Source: Thalassia testudinum (lineage: Eukaryota > Streptophyta > Magnoliopsida > Alismatales > Hydrocharitaceae). Taken from it: DNA of 64,000 bases. Of this stretch, positions 12,681 through 23,463 are shown one piece after another. The notes under the pieces were generated by a model, which was not told the origin of the DNA, ran no database searches, and was given only the letters and a program-made list of their open reading frames with translations. The stretch covers positions 12,746,501-12,810,500 of the forward strand of contig JAZHRO010000046.1 of NCBI GenBank assembly GCA_037157565.1, in the 5' to 3' direction. Both the position numbers and the translations under genes were made by a program. Position 1 is the first letter of the stretch; each line of letters begins with the position of its first letter.

Positions 12681-12910
12681 GAGAGTGATAAATGCCAGTT
12701 TATCATCATTTTTATGCATTAAAACAAACCTAGCTCTTAGGATTTTGCTCCGCAAATGGGTTTTTGGGTTGCATTTAGGCATAAATTAGGTTATGCATGC
12801 ATTTTACTTTTTATTATCTTTTTGATGAGTTTTTGTGAGTCTTAGGGATTTACAGATTAACAGATCCCTAAAATCCTAGAACTCAAGAAGGCAACTGGTG
12901 AAGGAGAAGC

Positions 12911-13548
12911 CCAAAGCAGCTCGAACTCAGCTGGAATCCAGCTCACTTGAACTAGGGTTAGCTCATCCTAGCTCCATTCAACTCATCTCAGCTGAATGGC
13001 AGCTCATGAGATTTCATCTTAGCTCACCTTAGCTTAAGTTAGCTAAGATCTAGCTTAAGTTACCTAGGTCTAGCTCATCTCAGCTCCCATCAATTCACTG
13101 GGAGCTCTAGCTAACTCAACTGAGTTGACTGGAGTTCACCTCAACTCAGGACCAGCTACATCCAACTCCACTCAACTCCAGCCAGCTGAAGATGACTTCA
13201 TCTTAGCTCAGGAAGCTCAAGTCCAGCTCCCAGGGACTCAACATAGCTCAACTTAGTTGAGTAAGCTACCTTAACTACCTCAACCAGCTAGGTCCTCCCT
13301 AAGAGCATCAGACCCAGCTCAACTCAGCTTCTTTCAGTAGAAGCCAACTTGCTTTAGCTTGGCTTAGAAGCTAGCAAAGAACTAGCAAGCTAAGCCAACT
13401 AAAGTAGCTCCATGCCACTCTCTTCAGCAACTACCCAACTCTAGTTCAACTCCAAACTTCTTCTGTCCAGCTCCTCCCCTCAAACCCTAGCTCTAATTGC
13501 CTCCTCCTCTACTATTCTACTAGCTAAGCTAGCTAAGCTAGCTAAGCT
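12911..13548. repeat. AGCT-dense simple-sequence-like block in LTR V
   Basis: I count about 37 AGCT tetramers in roughly 640 bases, where chance predicts two or three. They occur mostly as CAGCTC, TAGCTC and TAGCTAAGCT and end in a tagctaagct run at 13530-13548, exactly where Copia Z inserted. A few more AGCT sites follow the Copia element at 18101-18190. The block is not a clean tandem array. Confidence 0.8.
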
Positions 13549-14903
13549 TGTTGGAACCTTGTTCCACATCATGTCTTGGTGTTAACAAAATTATTATGGA
13601 TTAATGTTTGCAATTGAGTTCTTTTCAGATTTAGGTGAAGAGAAAGGCAAATAGTAAATGATGGAGGCATGATGATGAGAAGAGAAAGATCATGTCATGG
13701 AGGAGGCAAGATGACAAGGATGAGTTGAGGAGAAGAAGATCATCTTCGACCTTTAGATTCTCTAATTTAGATTTTATATTTATAGATTGTATATGCCTCT
13801 TAACAAAGAATCATAACTTAGATCGTAAAATCAAGTAGAGATAAATTAGGATTTATATTGCGAACATTTTCAAAGTATGTAATGAATTAAAACACTTAAA
13901 ACATGTACTTGTAAGCAAGTACCGGTACTGTTCATCAGTACTGGTATTTGCAAGGCACAGGTTTGAGAATTCATCTCAAACTGTGAATAATAAGTACCGG
14001 TACCAACCATGAGTACCGGTACATGTTGGCCACAGGTTGAAGCCTTATTTCTGACCTAAACCTTACAAGTACTGGTACCCATGATGAGTACTAGTATCGG
14101 TAGGTTACTGTGCCCAAGGAATTTCAAACCTAGGAGTCACAAGTACCGGTACCCATGCTAAGTATCGATACCAGGACTTATGTACTAGTGGCAGTGAGCA
14201 GCTAGTATCGGTATAGGTACTTTAGTACTAGTACCAGCTCGTCGTTGGACCAAAACAGAATGGCTGGAATATTAATTCTGATAATGTGAACATTGGGAAT
14301 TAAATCTCAACGTCTATTTGACAACTACCTGAGGTCCTAAACTCTATAAAATGAGTCTTGGACTCTTTGTTTGCACACAATAGATACAAGAAACATAAGA
14401 ATTATTTCTAAAGCTATATTTCATATTTTCCACCATATTTGAAGAGAGGAAATCGTGTTTGCTGCCTTCCAATATCACTACGATTTTGCAAACACATTGA
14501 CGTGTTTTTCATACACAATTCAAGGTGATTCACATCCTTCCTAGGTTCTCAAACTGGTATCATCTTTTATATATTAGTTGTAAGATTCTTATTTTCTTAC
14601 ACCTGTACTTCTTTTGTATTTTGAGCTTGTTGCTCATTGGGTTGTAACAAACTCGTTGTTGTAATTGGGTTGAGGTAACCCGTGAATTACCTCAATTAGT
14701 AAATTGATTCTCTCGGGGTTGAGAGAATCAGGTTAAAAATCCTAAGCTGGGAGGCTTAGGTAGTAGAGTACCCAAGGGAGGAGAACCACTATACATTTTG
14801 TGTCCTTTGTGGTTTGAATTGATTGTGCAAATCTTTTTTTTATTACTAATATCATGTTTGAGTTATTTGTGTGCATAGCCATATCCTCTATTTAGATCCT
14901 ACA
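13549..14903 (+). mobile_element. 5' LTR of Copia Z
   Basis: The 1355-bp LTR starts TGTTGGAACC and ends GATCCTACA. A TATA-like CTATAAAATGAG lies near 14341. U3 contains an array of GTAC-based palindromes (13915-14240). Bases 13552-13566 form a 6-bp stem (TGGAAC with GTTCCA). It aligns throughout with 16809-18100 and, in reverse, with Z'. Confidence 0.93.
13915..14240. repeat. Array of nested GTAC palindromes in the Z LTR
   Basis: Units of about 30 bases repeat four to five times. Each is a pair of GTACCGGTAC-like palindromes separated by a CATGATGA-like centre, so each unit is itself close to an inverted repeat. The array recurs in the 3' LTR (17165-17415) and in Z' (54140-54480). The best unit, at 54348-54376 in Z', has a perfect 14-bp stem around one central base. 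Confidence 0.85.
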
Positions 14904-14905
14904 GG

Positions 14906-14913
14906 TGGTATCA
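14906..14913 (+). other. Primer-binding site of Z, initiator tRNA-Met type
   Basis: TGGTATCA, followed by AAAGTAGG, lies two bases after the LTR end. TGGTATCAGAGC is the standard Copia primer site complementary to initiator tRNA-Met. Confidence 0.88.
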
Positions 14914-14954
14914 AAGTAGGTTGCGAATAGAAGAAGTAACAATTCTCTTTCACA

Positions 14955-16470
14955 ATGGCATCTCCAATCAAGCGCACCGAAGGACAGTCATCCACACATT
15001 CTCCCTACTTTGATGGGATGGACTATGGATATTGGAAAAGGAGGATGAAAATCTTCCTAAAGGCCATGGATGAGGACTCATGGACTCTTATCCAAGAGAA
15101 GTACACGGATCCGGAGCTGCAAGAAGGGGTAGCTTGGACGACGGATCAAAAGAAGAAGATCGTGGGCAACACAAAGGTGATGAATGCACTTTATTGTGCA
15201 TTATCAAGGGAGTTCAACTGAATTTCGGCATGCGAGTCTGCATATGAGATATGGAACACTCTCGAGGTCACCTACGAAGTTGCAAGCAAGGTAAAAGAAA
15301 CACGTATTTCTATTTTAACAGAAAATTATGAGTGTTTCAGGATGGAAAAAGGAGAAACAATCAAAGACATGTACACAAGGTTTGAAGAGATCGTAAATCC
15401 AATGAAAAATCTAGGAGTCAAGTTGAAAGAGGAGCAACTAGTAAGAAAGGTCTTGAGATCACTTACAAGTGATTGGTCTCCAAAGACCACAACAATCTAA
15501 GAGGTGAAGGATCTATCCACTCTCCCCTTGGATGATCTGATTGAAAGCCTCATGGCATATGAAGTTCAATTGGAGAACATAAAGAAGAGCGAGGAGAAGG
15601 CAACAAGCAAGAAGAAAAGTATTGCTTTTAGAGCAATCACAAAGGACTTAGACTCAACAATATCAGAATCTGAAGACAAGGAGATGGAAATGCTTAGTAG
15701 GAAATTCCAGAAATTTCTCAAGAAACAAGGTAAGCAAGTCAATAAAATTTCAACTAATATTATTTGCTATGAGTGCAAGAAAAAGGGCCACTTGTGAAAG
15801 GATTGCCCCTTAAACAAGAAGGACAATAGGAAAGAAACAAAGGAGCTTAAGAAGAAGAAGAAAGCATTTAAAGCAACATGGGATGATAGTGACTCTGACA
15901 TAGACACCGACTCCAGTGCATCGGATGAAGACGAGATTGCACACCTTTGTCTTGTTGCAACTTCAGAAGACACAGAAGAAGAGGTAAACCCTGATTTCTC
16001 TTTTGAAGAATTATTAGAAGCTTAAGAACTATATCATAAAGTTAAGTCATTTAAAAAGGAAAATAAGGTTTTAAAGAATAATTATCAAACATTAGAATTA
16101 GAAAAATCATGTTTAGAAATAGAATTAGAAATGTCAAAAGCGACTAATAATCAATAGCATGCAAAAATAATAGAGTTAGAAGATATCTATGAGCATTTTG
16201 AGGGAACTTTAAATAATCTAAAAATAACAACTAGGTTAAATATAGAATTTTGTGATAATTTAAAAGCAAAATTTAAAAATAAAAAGAACACACAAAATCA
16301 ATCACATGCACCTAGGCATGCATGGATGTACCAAAAGGCAAAAAATCCCAAAAATTATAGATCTAACACTAAAAAGGTCTATAAATCTCAGGAATTGAAA
16401 GGTACTAACTTGAAAGGACCCACAAGAAAATGAGTACCTAGGAAAGATATTTTAAATTATTTTGCAGGAA
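14955..16470 (+). pseudogene. gag: Copia gag (UBN2-type) of Z with zinc knuckle
   Basis: Capsid/nucleocapsid protein. From the ATG at 14955 one frame runs across a few stops. The N-terminus has an SPYFDGMDYGYWKRRMKIFL motif (binding of the YWK type seen in retrotran_gag_2/UBN2 proteins). The capsid core ends with PLDDLIESLMAYE near 15525, a CYECKKKGHL-KDC knuckle (CX2CX4HX4C) lies near 15767-15810, and an acidic Ser/Asp-rich linker and Lys-rich coiled segment reach to about 16400. Stops at 15219, 15498, 15796, 16023 and 16156 and near 16432 stand where relatives have Trp, Gln or Arg. The protein ends near the place where the gag-protease junction would be. Confidence 0.88.
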
Positions 16471-16792
16471 TAGATCAAAGAGATCAGTGGGTATTCAAGA
16501 CACAAACGGAACATTTCAACCTTTCTATAGGTTGAATGAAGACCAAGAACGATGGCCTAATGGAGCTTGGTACCCTCATTCATCATTTTCCTATTGGTAA
16601 ACATTATGGTATGATACTCTATTTACCCCTTCATTTTTTTTGTTATTGACAAAAAGGGGGAGAAAAATAAAGAGCAAATAGTAAACTTTTAGAGGGAGCT
16701 TATATTGAGGGGGAGGATTTAATTAAAAGTTTTTTCTTCATATAATATTGCTAAAAATTATTTTATCTATTTACAAGATAGTTTTGTCAACA

Positions 16793-16808
16793 TAAAAAAG
16801 GGGGAGAT
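16793..16808 (+). other. Polypurine tract of Z
   Basis: AAAAAAGGGGGAGAT directly precedes the 3' LTR and would prime plus-strand DNA. A second copy, AAAAAGGGGGAGAAAA, lies near 16652. The 320 bases between gag and this tract (16471-16792) are AT-rich with no frame. Confidence 0.85.
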
Positions 16809-18100
16809 TGTTGGAACCTTGTTCCACATCATGTTTTGGTATTAACAAAATTATTATGGATTAATGTTTATAATTGAATTCTTTTCAGATTTAGGTGAAG
16901 AGTAAGGCAAATAGGAAATGAGGGAGGCATGATGGTGAGAAGAAAAAGATCATCTTATGGACGAGGCAAGATGACAAGGATGAGTCGACGAGAAGAAGAT
17001 CATCTTCGACCTTTAGTTTCTCTAGTTTAGATTTTATATTTATAAATTGTATATGCCTCTTAACAAAGAATCATAACTTAGATCGTAAAATCAAGTAGAG
17101 ATAAATTAGGATTTATAGTGCGAACATTTTCAAAGTATGTAATGAATTAAAACATTTCAAACAGGTACTTATAAGCAAGTACCGGTACTGTTCATCAGTA
17201 CTGGTATTTGCAAGGCACAGGTTTGAGAATTCGTCTCAAACTATGAACAAGTACCAGTACCAACCATGAGTACCAGTACATGTTGACCACAGGTTGAAGC
17301 CTTATTTCTAGCCTGAACCTTACAAGTATCAGTACCCATGATGAGTACCGGTACCAGGACTCATGTACTGGTGGCAGTGAGCTGCTAGTACAGGTACTTT
17401 AGCACTGGTACCAGCTAGCTGTTGGCCCAAAACAGAACAGCTGAAATATTAATTCTGATAATGTGAACATAGGGAATTAAATCCCAATGTCTATTTGATG
17501 ACTACCTGAGGTCCTAAACTCTATAAAATGAGTCTTGGACTCTTTGTTTGCACACAAGAGATACAAGAAACATAAGAATTATTTTTAGAGCTATATTTCA
17601 TATTTTCCACCATATTTGAAGAGAGGAAATCGTGTTTGCTGCCTTCTAATATCACTATGATTTTGCAAACACATTGACATGTTTTTCATACGCAATTCAA
17701 GGTGATTCACATCCTTCCTAGGTTCTTAAACTGGTATCATCTTTTATATATTTGTTGAGAGGCTTAGGTTTTAGTTGTAAGATTCTTGTTTTCTTGCTCC
17801 TGTACTTCTTTTGTATTTTGAGCTTGTTGCTCATTGGGTTGTAACAAACCCATTGTTGTAATTGGGTTGAGGTAACCCATGAATTACCTTGATTAGTAAA
17901 TTGATTCTCTCAGGGTTGAGAGAATCAGGTTAAAAATCCTAAGTTGAGAGGCTTAGGTGGTGAATTACCCAAGGGAAGGGAACCACTATACATTTTGTGT
18001 CCTTTGTGGTTTGAATTGATTGTGCAAATCTTTTTGTTATTACTAATATTGTGTTTGAGTTATTTGTGCACATATCCATATCCTTTATTTAGATCCTACA
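16809..18100 (+). mobile_element. 3' LTR of Copia Z
   Basis: The 1292-bp copy is near-identical in layout to 13549-14903, with small deletions in the GTAC palindrome array. It ends GATCCTACA and is followed by the AAGCT duplication. Confidence 0.93.
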
Positions 18101-18203
18101 AAGCTCCAGCTCCCTTGGCCATCCACCACCCTAATACCCTACCTAACTAGCTCCACCAACTAAACCCTACCTAAGCCCACCTAAGCTAGCCCCACCCTAC
18201 TCC

Positions 18204-18492
18204 TTTTGGTGCCGCCACCTAGCCACCTTTTCACCCCATCACCACCACGAAAAGGCATCAATTTTGGTGCCAAAAACTACCCTAACCACCCCTCCCTTTC
18301 GGCACCAGAATACCCTCACATCATGGCCCTACACTTACCCCCTCCAAGCCACATCCACCATCCACATACTCCCCTTCTAGAACCCTACCTTGGCGCCACC
18401 TAATCCCCCTTCTAGAAGGCCATTTTGGCGCCAACTTCAATGGACACAACCACCCATAACTACCACCTATGCAACCCTTGGGTTGGCACCAA
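18204..18492. promoter_or_regulatory. Cluster of E2F-like palindromes upstream of the V TATA box
   Basis: Six copies of TTGG(C/T)GCCAA-type sites occur: near 18204, 18262-18275, 18300, 18390-18398 (TTGGCGCCA), 18425-18434 (TTGGCGCCAA) and 18483-18492 (TTGGCACCAA). TTTGGCGC is one of the forms bound by plant E2F/DP cell-cycle factors. The last site is about 90 bases before the TATA box. Binding is an inference from the motif alone. Confidence 0.5.
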
Positions 18493-18578
18493 TCATCCTT
18501 AGCCCTAGGATCTATTAACTACCCCAGAATCCTATCCTAGCCATCCATTCCAAAAGCCACCTTTACCCACCATCCTAC

Positions 18579-18589
18579 TATATAAAAGG
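18579..18589 (+). promoter_or_regulatory. TATA box of LTR V
   Basis: TATATAAAAGG followed by a pyrimidine-rich stretch is the likely core promoter of this LTR, with transcript start about 30 bases downstream. Confidence 0.7.
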
Positions 18590-19483
18590 ACCCTTAACCA
18601 CCACCATCTTTCCCATCCTCCATTTTAGTTTAGTCTACCACATACCCACCATAATTCAATGCCAAGGAAGAAGAAAAAGAGAAGAAGATTAAGGGGGAAT
18701 CCTACCTGCCCCCTTGGTGCCTTCTTCCCCTTCTCTCTTCATCCTTGTGCCATGCCAAGGAGGAGCATTCTTCAACTTGGAGGATGGCTTGGTTCATGCC
18801 CATCATTGGAGGAGCATCTAGGGTGGACGTCCACCCATGGAGAGCAAGTGCACGCCCACCCCTAGGGCTTGCCTTGGAAAGCCACACCTTGGAGGAAGAA
18901 AGTCAAGAAAAGGAGCCCTTTCTAGCTATGGGAGCAGCTGTAGTTGGAGCAAGAGCTTCATCTTCTTCACTGACATTTTCAGAGGATCATTATTTTTATT
19001 TTATACATTTTTATTTCTAGTAGTAGAAGCATTCCTCTACTAGGGTTTCTCGTGTAAAACAATTCCTCTTTTCTATAAAAAATTGCCTTCTTAAATAGCT
19101 TTTGTAGTATCCTTATTGCAATTGTTTTTTCTTTTTCTTTAGTGCACTTACACCCCTTTCTTTCTAATTACCCTAGGCCTTCACGTGCCTAGGGTGAGTT
19201 TAGAAAGAAAGCAGTTTTTGTCACTTAGGTTTTAACTATTAGGTGTAGTTCGCTTTCCACCTTCAAACTCGTGTTCCCATTATTTCAAAACATAAAAATC
19301 ATATATTCAAAAATAACAAAAAGAAAGTTGATTTCCATTTTGAAGCAAGAGATTTAATTTCGCAAAAAGTTGCCTCATTGGACGACACTAGATACTTTCC
19401 TATCTAGGTTTTATAAATTTAAGAGTTGATAGATTTTATGCATTACAACGACGTATTTTACAAACCGCGTAAAATCCGTATCA

Positions 19484-20453
19484 GAGAGTACTGATGCTTT
19501 AAGATTAGTGCAAGGAATCTGAAATTCTAGATAATTAGGTAATGATACTCAGAGGTTAGACATAATTCCGCTCTCGGTTCCTGTGTATACATTTTTGTGT
19601 GAATTATGAGAGCCACCAAATAAGGCAAATATGAGAAGATCGAGTTTTCATAAAACTAAGGCTAAGGTGGATGGTTATGACCATTCTTTACATAATCCTC
19701 GGCTGAAGGAGGGTATTGATGTCAAGGTCAAAAATGCACTGTCCTATCCGTATCTTTCCTGGTGCCGAGAATAGGTATTTCCACCAAATAAGTCACCCAA
19801 TATCTCTTGAGTACTACCAATCCTTAATAATGCCTCTTGAATAAAAGTCGTGTATGTTGTGTGCTGTATTGCGTCGTGTTGATATATAAATATAAAAAGA
19901 AAAGAAAAAAATAGATATAGGAAAGTAGAAAAAAAAAGGTATAAATATTTTATTGCTTATTTCAGTTGCATTGAAGCAATACCACCAAATACATTTGAAA
20001 TCCATCAAATATGGCCTTAACCTACCCTTTCTATGTTTCTGACTGCCTAAATACTCGCTGAGGAATTCCAACTTAGTGTTAGGGTTATGGGAACTCAATT
20101 AAAGTGTTAATGCCATGTGAGTCCACCAAATATGGATCATATGTGTCAATTGGTGAGTTTGTGAGCTTTAAAAAAAAAATAGAGGGAGAAAGAGAGAATG
20201 AATGCAAAGGAACCAAAAGCGACCATAGTTTTTTTTGTCTTTCTCTAAGTTGATTTACTTAATAACTTGGGAATCTAGATTCTGTAGTACTAATATCTAT
20301 GTAGCACCAAATGAGAGTGAGCTACCAAATAAACACCTATTTTCCTCAGACATTCTCTACCCAAGCTTAAAGCCAAGGTGGAATTCATAGAATATCTTGA
20401 ATACCACAATGGAAGAAGTTTGCCTATCCCACTAGAATTTTACTTGGGGTTAG
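19484..20453 (+). other. F1 post-integrase spacer, second segment, with recurring ACCAAAT motif
   Basis: Continues the F1 spacer after solo LTR V. (C)ACCAAAT recurs near 19615, 19784, 19982, 20126, 20304 and 20323, and once before V near 12657. An AAGG(C)TAAGGTGGA-like motif recurs near 19660 and 20370. This suggests very decayed tandem units of roughly 150-200 bases. No coding potential. Confidence 0.55.
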
Positions 20454-22210
20454 TGTTGAACGTTATGAATAGCTACGCTAACGTGTTCGATTTTGGAAAA
20501 CCTGTCGTTGTAACTTGAAAGCGAAGAATTCGTGTTCAACAAATAAAATTTATACCGAAATTGAAATTCCAGGTCTAACACAGGGAGGCGGACGTTTGAT
20601 TTAAAAACTACGCGTTTCTTTTTATTTGTCACGAAGTAATTCAATTTAAAACTGTCTAATTATTTACAATAAATAGAAGAGAGAGAGAGGGTAAGAGAGA
20701 GAGAGAGAGAATATTACACATAGAAATCAAAATGAGATGTAGAATAAACAAAGAATTTATCATTGAGGAGATTGTTCATTACAACTAGAAAGCATAAAAC
20801 GATTACACTAGAAAGCATTAAAATAATGGAGGGAGAAATGTCCTCCTCGATGATTGCTTGGAGGACGAGCAGAACTACACTAGAAAGCAGTAAATCTATA
20901 CTAGAAAGCAATAAAAAGAATAGGGAGAGAGAGATCCTCATCGACGATCGCTTGGAGGACGAGCTAGGCGGGACGACGCCTGGACGAAGGAGAACGAAGT
21001 AGGACGAAGCAGAAGAACGGGAACGGAGTAGCACGCCGTCGTCGTCGTGGGATCCACTTCCGAAGGGGGACGAAAATTTGGACTTTATCTCGTGAGAAGC
21101 ATCCCGGGTGTGGGACAAGCTTCTCTTGAGCTTTGGAGGGGTAGAGAAGAGAAGGAAGGGATGAGAATTTCGTATGGAGGGGGTCTCCTTTTATAGTTGC
21201 AAGGAGTGGGGGAAAAATGGTCATTACATCTTCAAAATAATAAATGAGGGGTCTTTAGTGACGGATAAATCTGTCACTAAAGCCCCCAACGTGGGCGTAG
21301 CTTCTGCGCCCACGCGTGGCTCCTCACTACCCGCTTCCTCAACACCCACGCACGTTCCTTGATTCTCAGCCGTCCGATCGCGAGATCTGACGGCTTAAGA
21401 TGCATCTCCGCCCGCTGCTGCGCCTGCCTGGCACGTACGATCGCGCGTGACGCAGCGCGTTCAATAGCGCGTAAACTCGATTGAGCGCTGACGGCCGTGC
21501 GATCACGATCCAACGCCCTCCGTCGCCCGCACACTCGCGCCTTCCTCACCTTCGCTGTGGCTCGAACTCGCGCCCGCAGCTCTCGTAAGCGTGCTCGATC
21601 GCTGCGCTACGAGGCGCGGATGGTCGAGCGGATGCTTTTAAGCGCGGCTGACCACAGCCATTGGATCTCGATCCAAAGGCGGAGAGCAAGCGGGAGCGGG
21701 GCCTTCAGGGATTCATACGCCGTTTGGGCGGCCGGGATGGCGCCACGTGGCGCCATCTTGGCCGTCCATCTTCTGGAAGTTGTAGATGGTTCCACGGATG
21801 TCGGATTGACTCGATTTTTGTGTCATTGAGCTGCGATCGTTGATCCGAATTCATCCGTGCAGTCGGATTTGTCATCTGAAGTACGGATTTGCACCATCCT
21901 GGCCCTTGATCTTCTAGGTTCCCCGGTCACTATCTGATGCTACGGATGCCTGATTAGGGCGATCATGGAGTCGTTGAACTCCAATCGTCGCCCTGATCAC
22001 ATCCATACGGTTGGATCTTTGATCCGAGGCCCCGATAAAATGTTTGCCCTGTCCAAGCACATAAAAGGAGACAATTAATCTCCATTTTATTCAAACTACT
22101 CTAAATGCAGCATGATGCATGTTATGCAATATTTATATCGTGAAATGCAATCCTATGCTTAAGAACATGCATAAATAGACATTTTAAGTAGTGTAAATGT
22201 GTTTACATCA
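20454..22210 (-). mobile_element. 3' LTR of W
   Basis: 1757 bp. In the plus strand it starts TGTTGAACG and ends TTTACATCA. Matching copies are at 26497-28199 and 56552-58320. Eleven or so differences from the other W LTR are visible in the first 165 bases. The minus-strand TATA box (CTATAAAAGG, complement near 21188-21197) has an inverted repeat about 57 bases upstream. A GA-rich microsatellite lies at 20677-20709. Confidence 0.93.
21253..21282 (-). promoter_or_regulatory. TGACG inverted repeat upstream of the W TATA box
   Basis: CTTTAGTGACGGAT, two bases, and its complement with one mismatch. The copy at 57361-57390 is perfect over 14 bp, and 27322-27351 has one mismatch. TGACG is the core bound by TGA-type bZIP factors. 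It lies about 57 bases upstream of the TATA box in all three LTRs. Confidence 0.7.
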
Positions 22211-22225
22211 TACCCCCATGCCTAT
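22211..22225 (-). other. 3' polypurine tract of W
   Basis: Complement of TACCCCCATGCCTAT, that is AGGCATGGGGGTA on the minus strand, directly next to the 3' LTR. Confidence 0.85.
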
Positions 22226-23463
22226 CTTTTGCTAGTCCCTAGTAAAAACTATATGCTATTTATAAAAGAATTAGGTTGGATTATTTGGACTTGAGTTATT
22301 TTCAATCATTAAGAAATTGTTTACTTAGGAACTGAACTTTCAAAGACACAACAGCGCCCGGGTATCAGCCAAAATGCGACCGCCTCAAGTCTCGCCTTAT
22401 TCAAAGAAAATTTTCTTTTTCTCTTTTTACTCTTTTCTAATTTTTTTGGATATTCAAATTTTAGGGTTTAAGAGTGACTTTCTACGGCCATTCAACTCAC
22501 CCAAGATTTGATGAGAACCCTAAGTTTTAAGCATCTTATTGTGATTGTGATAGACTCGTTGACCGACAATTAAAACGGACTTCGGATTTCTACGCCTCTA
22601 GGTGACCTCAAAAAGAATTATGTCTAAAGGTGTATCTTTACAACCGGTAGCTTTCTCCTTACTTTTATTTTTTTACGGGGTCAACACAAGGGTGAATCCA
22701 GTGTATATCTCCCCGATTTATTCTACTTCTCCACTTCTTCCTAAGTGTTTTAGGAATTTTTAGTGCATTTACTGAGTTGGGTTCTGGACAACCGGTCGAT
22801 GAGCTGTTACCATCGACAACTTGCCAGCCATACTCGTGCGGCGAAGTGTGGCTTATTTCTTTTTTTTCTCTTTTCTCCTTTTCTTTTTGATTTTTTTTTC
22901 CTTTTTTTTTTTAAGTAGGTGGCTTCCCTCGTCTAAGATTTACCTAAAGGCAGCAAAAAGAGAAAAGTCCAGTGACTGGGCTCTGGACAACCTACCTATG
23001 GGCTGTTACCCATGATAACTTGCCAGCCATATCACCCTAGAAGGTTCATTAGCTACCCAATTTTCATTAAAATCGTCGAACAACAAGTCAGTGCAAAGAA
23101 AGTGTGTAGATGCTTAAGACTCAAAATTCCCTCAAATCAGAAGGCGAGTTGATAAGTCGTGTACTTATCACCCCAAACTTATTTACTCCAATTAAAATAA
23201 AATTCAGGTTGGCGAGAACTCGAAAAACAAATCCACATTTTAGTGGATACACGGGCTTGATTAAGTCCAAAGACCTGAAGGGTCTTTGTGTTCAGATCTT
23301 AATGTAGTATTTCCTACGATTGAAAATTTTCTTAAACCCAAATTCTCTTTTCTAATTCTAATTTTCTTTTTTTTAATAAAAGAAAATAAAACAAATCTAC
23401 GGAGCTGACGAATAAATTCAGAGATGAATATTCACCCCCCCATGCCTATCTAATGCAATGTCC
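22226..23463 (-). other. W spacer with a duplicated unit and a second purine tract
   Basis: Non-coding. A unit containing CTGGACAACC, GCTGTTACC and ACTTGCCAGCCAT occurs at 22784-22833 and again at 22982-23030. Both copies recur in element E (near 61900-61940 and 62110-62160). At 23436-23475 lie a second purine tract (complement of CACCCCCCCATGCCTATC) and an AATG-AGGA-CATT block next to the end of the coding region. Confidence 0.65.

Larger units (their letters stand above)
13549..18100 (+). mobile_element. Copia element Z, complete but gag-only (TR-GAG-like)
   Basis: This 4552-bp element has two LTRs, an initiator-Met primer site, a gag region and a purine tract, and perfect AAGCT duplications (13544-13548 and 18101-18105). 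The 1.9-kb internal region holds gag and nothing recognisable of protease, integrase, RT or RNase H. This layout matches the described class of terminal-repeat retrotransposons with a gag domain (TR-GAG), which are thought to move using pol from autonomous relatives. The gag itself has several stops, so this copy is dead. Confidence 0.9.
12686..19483 (+). mobile_element. Solo LTR of family V in the F1 spacer, itself containing Copia element Z
   Basis: It starts TGATAAATGCC and ends CCGTATCA, flanked by perfect GAGAG duplications (12681-12685 and 19484-19488). Without the Copia insertion and one AAGCT it would be 2241 bp. The plus-strand TATA box TATATAAAAGG lies at 18579-18589. Its U3 shows two unusual compositions: an AGCT-dense block and a cluster of TTGGCGCCAA-type palindromes. 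The first 20 bases form a perfect 7-bp stem. No primer site or purine tract borders it. Confidence 0.88.

Noticed and set aside
20714..21829. Arg-rich and Ser-rich frames in the W LTRs (also 26842-27900 and 56822-57470)
   Set aside because: They repeat in every W LTR with different frameshifts, so they are LTR sequence, not genes.
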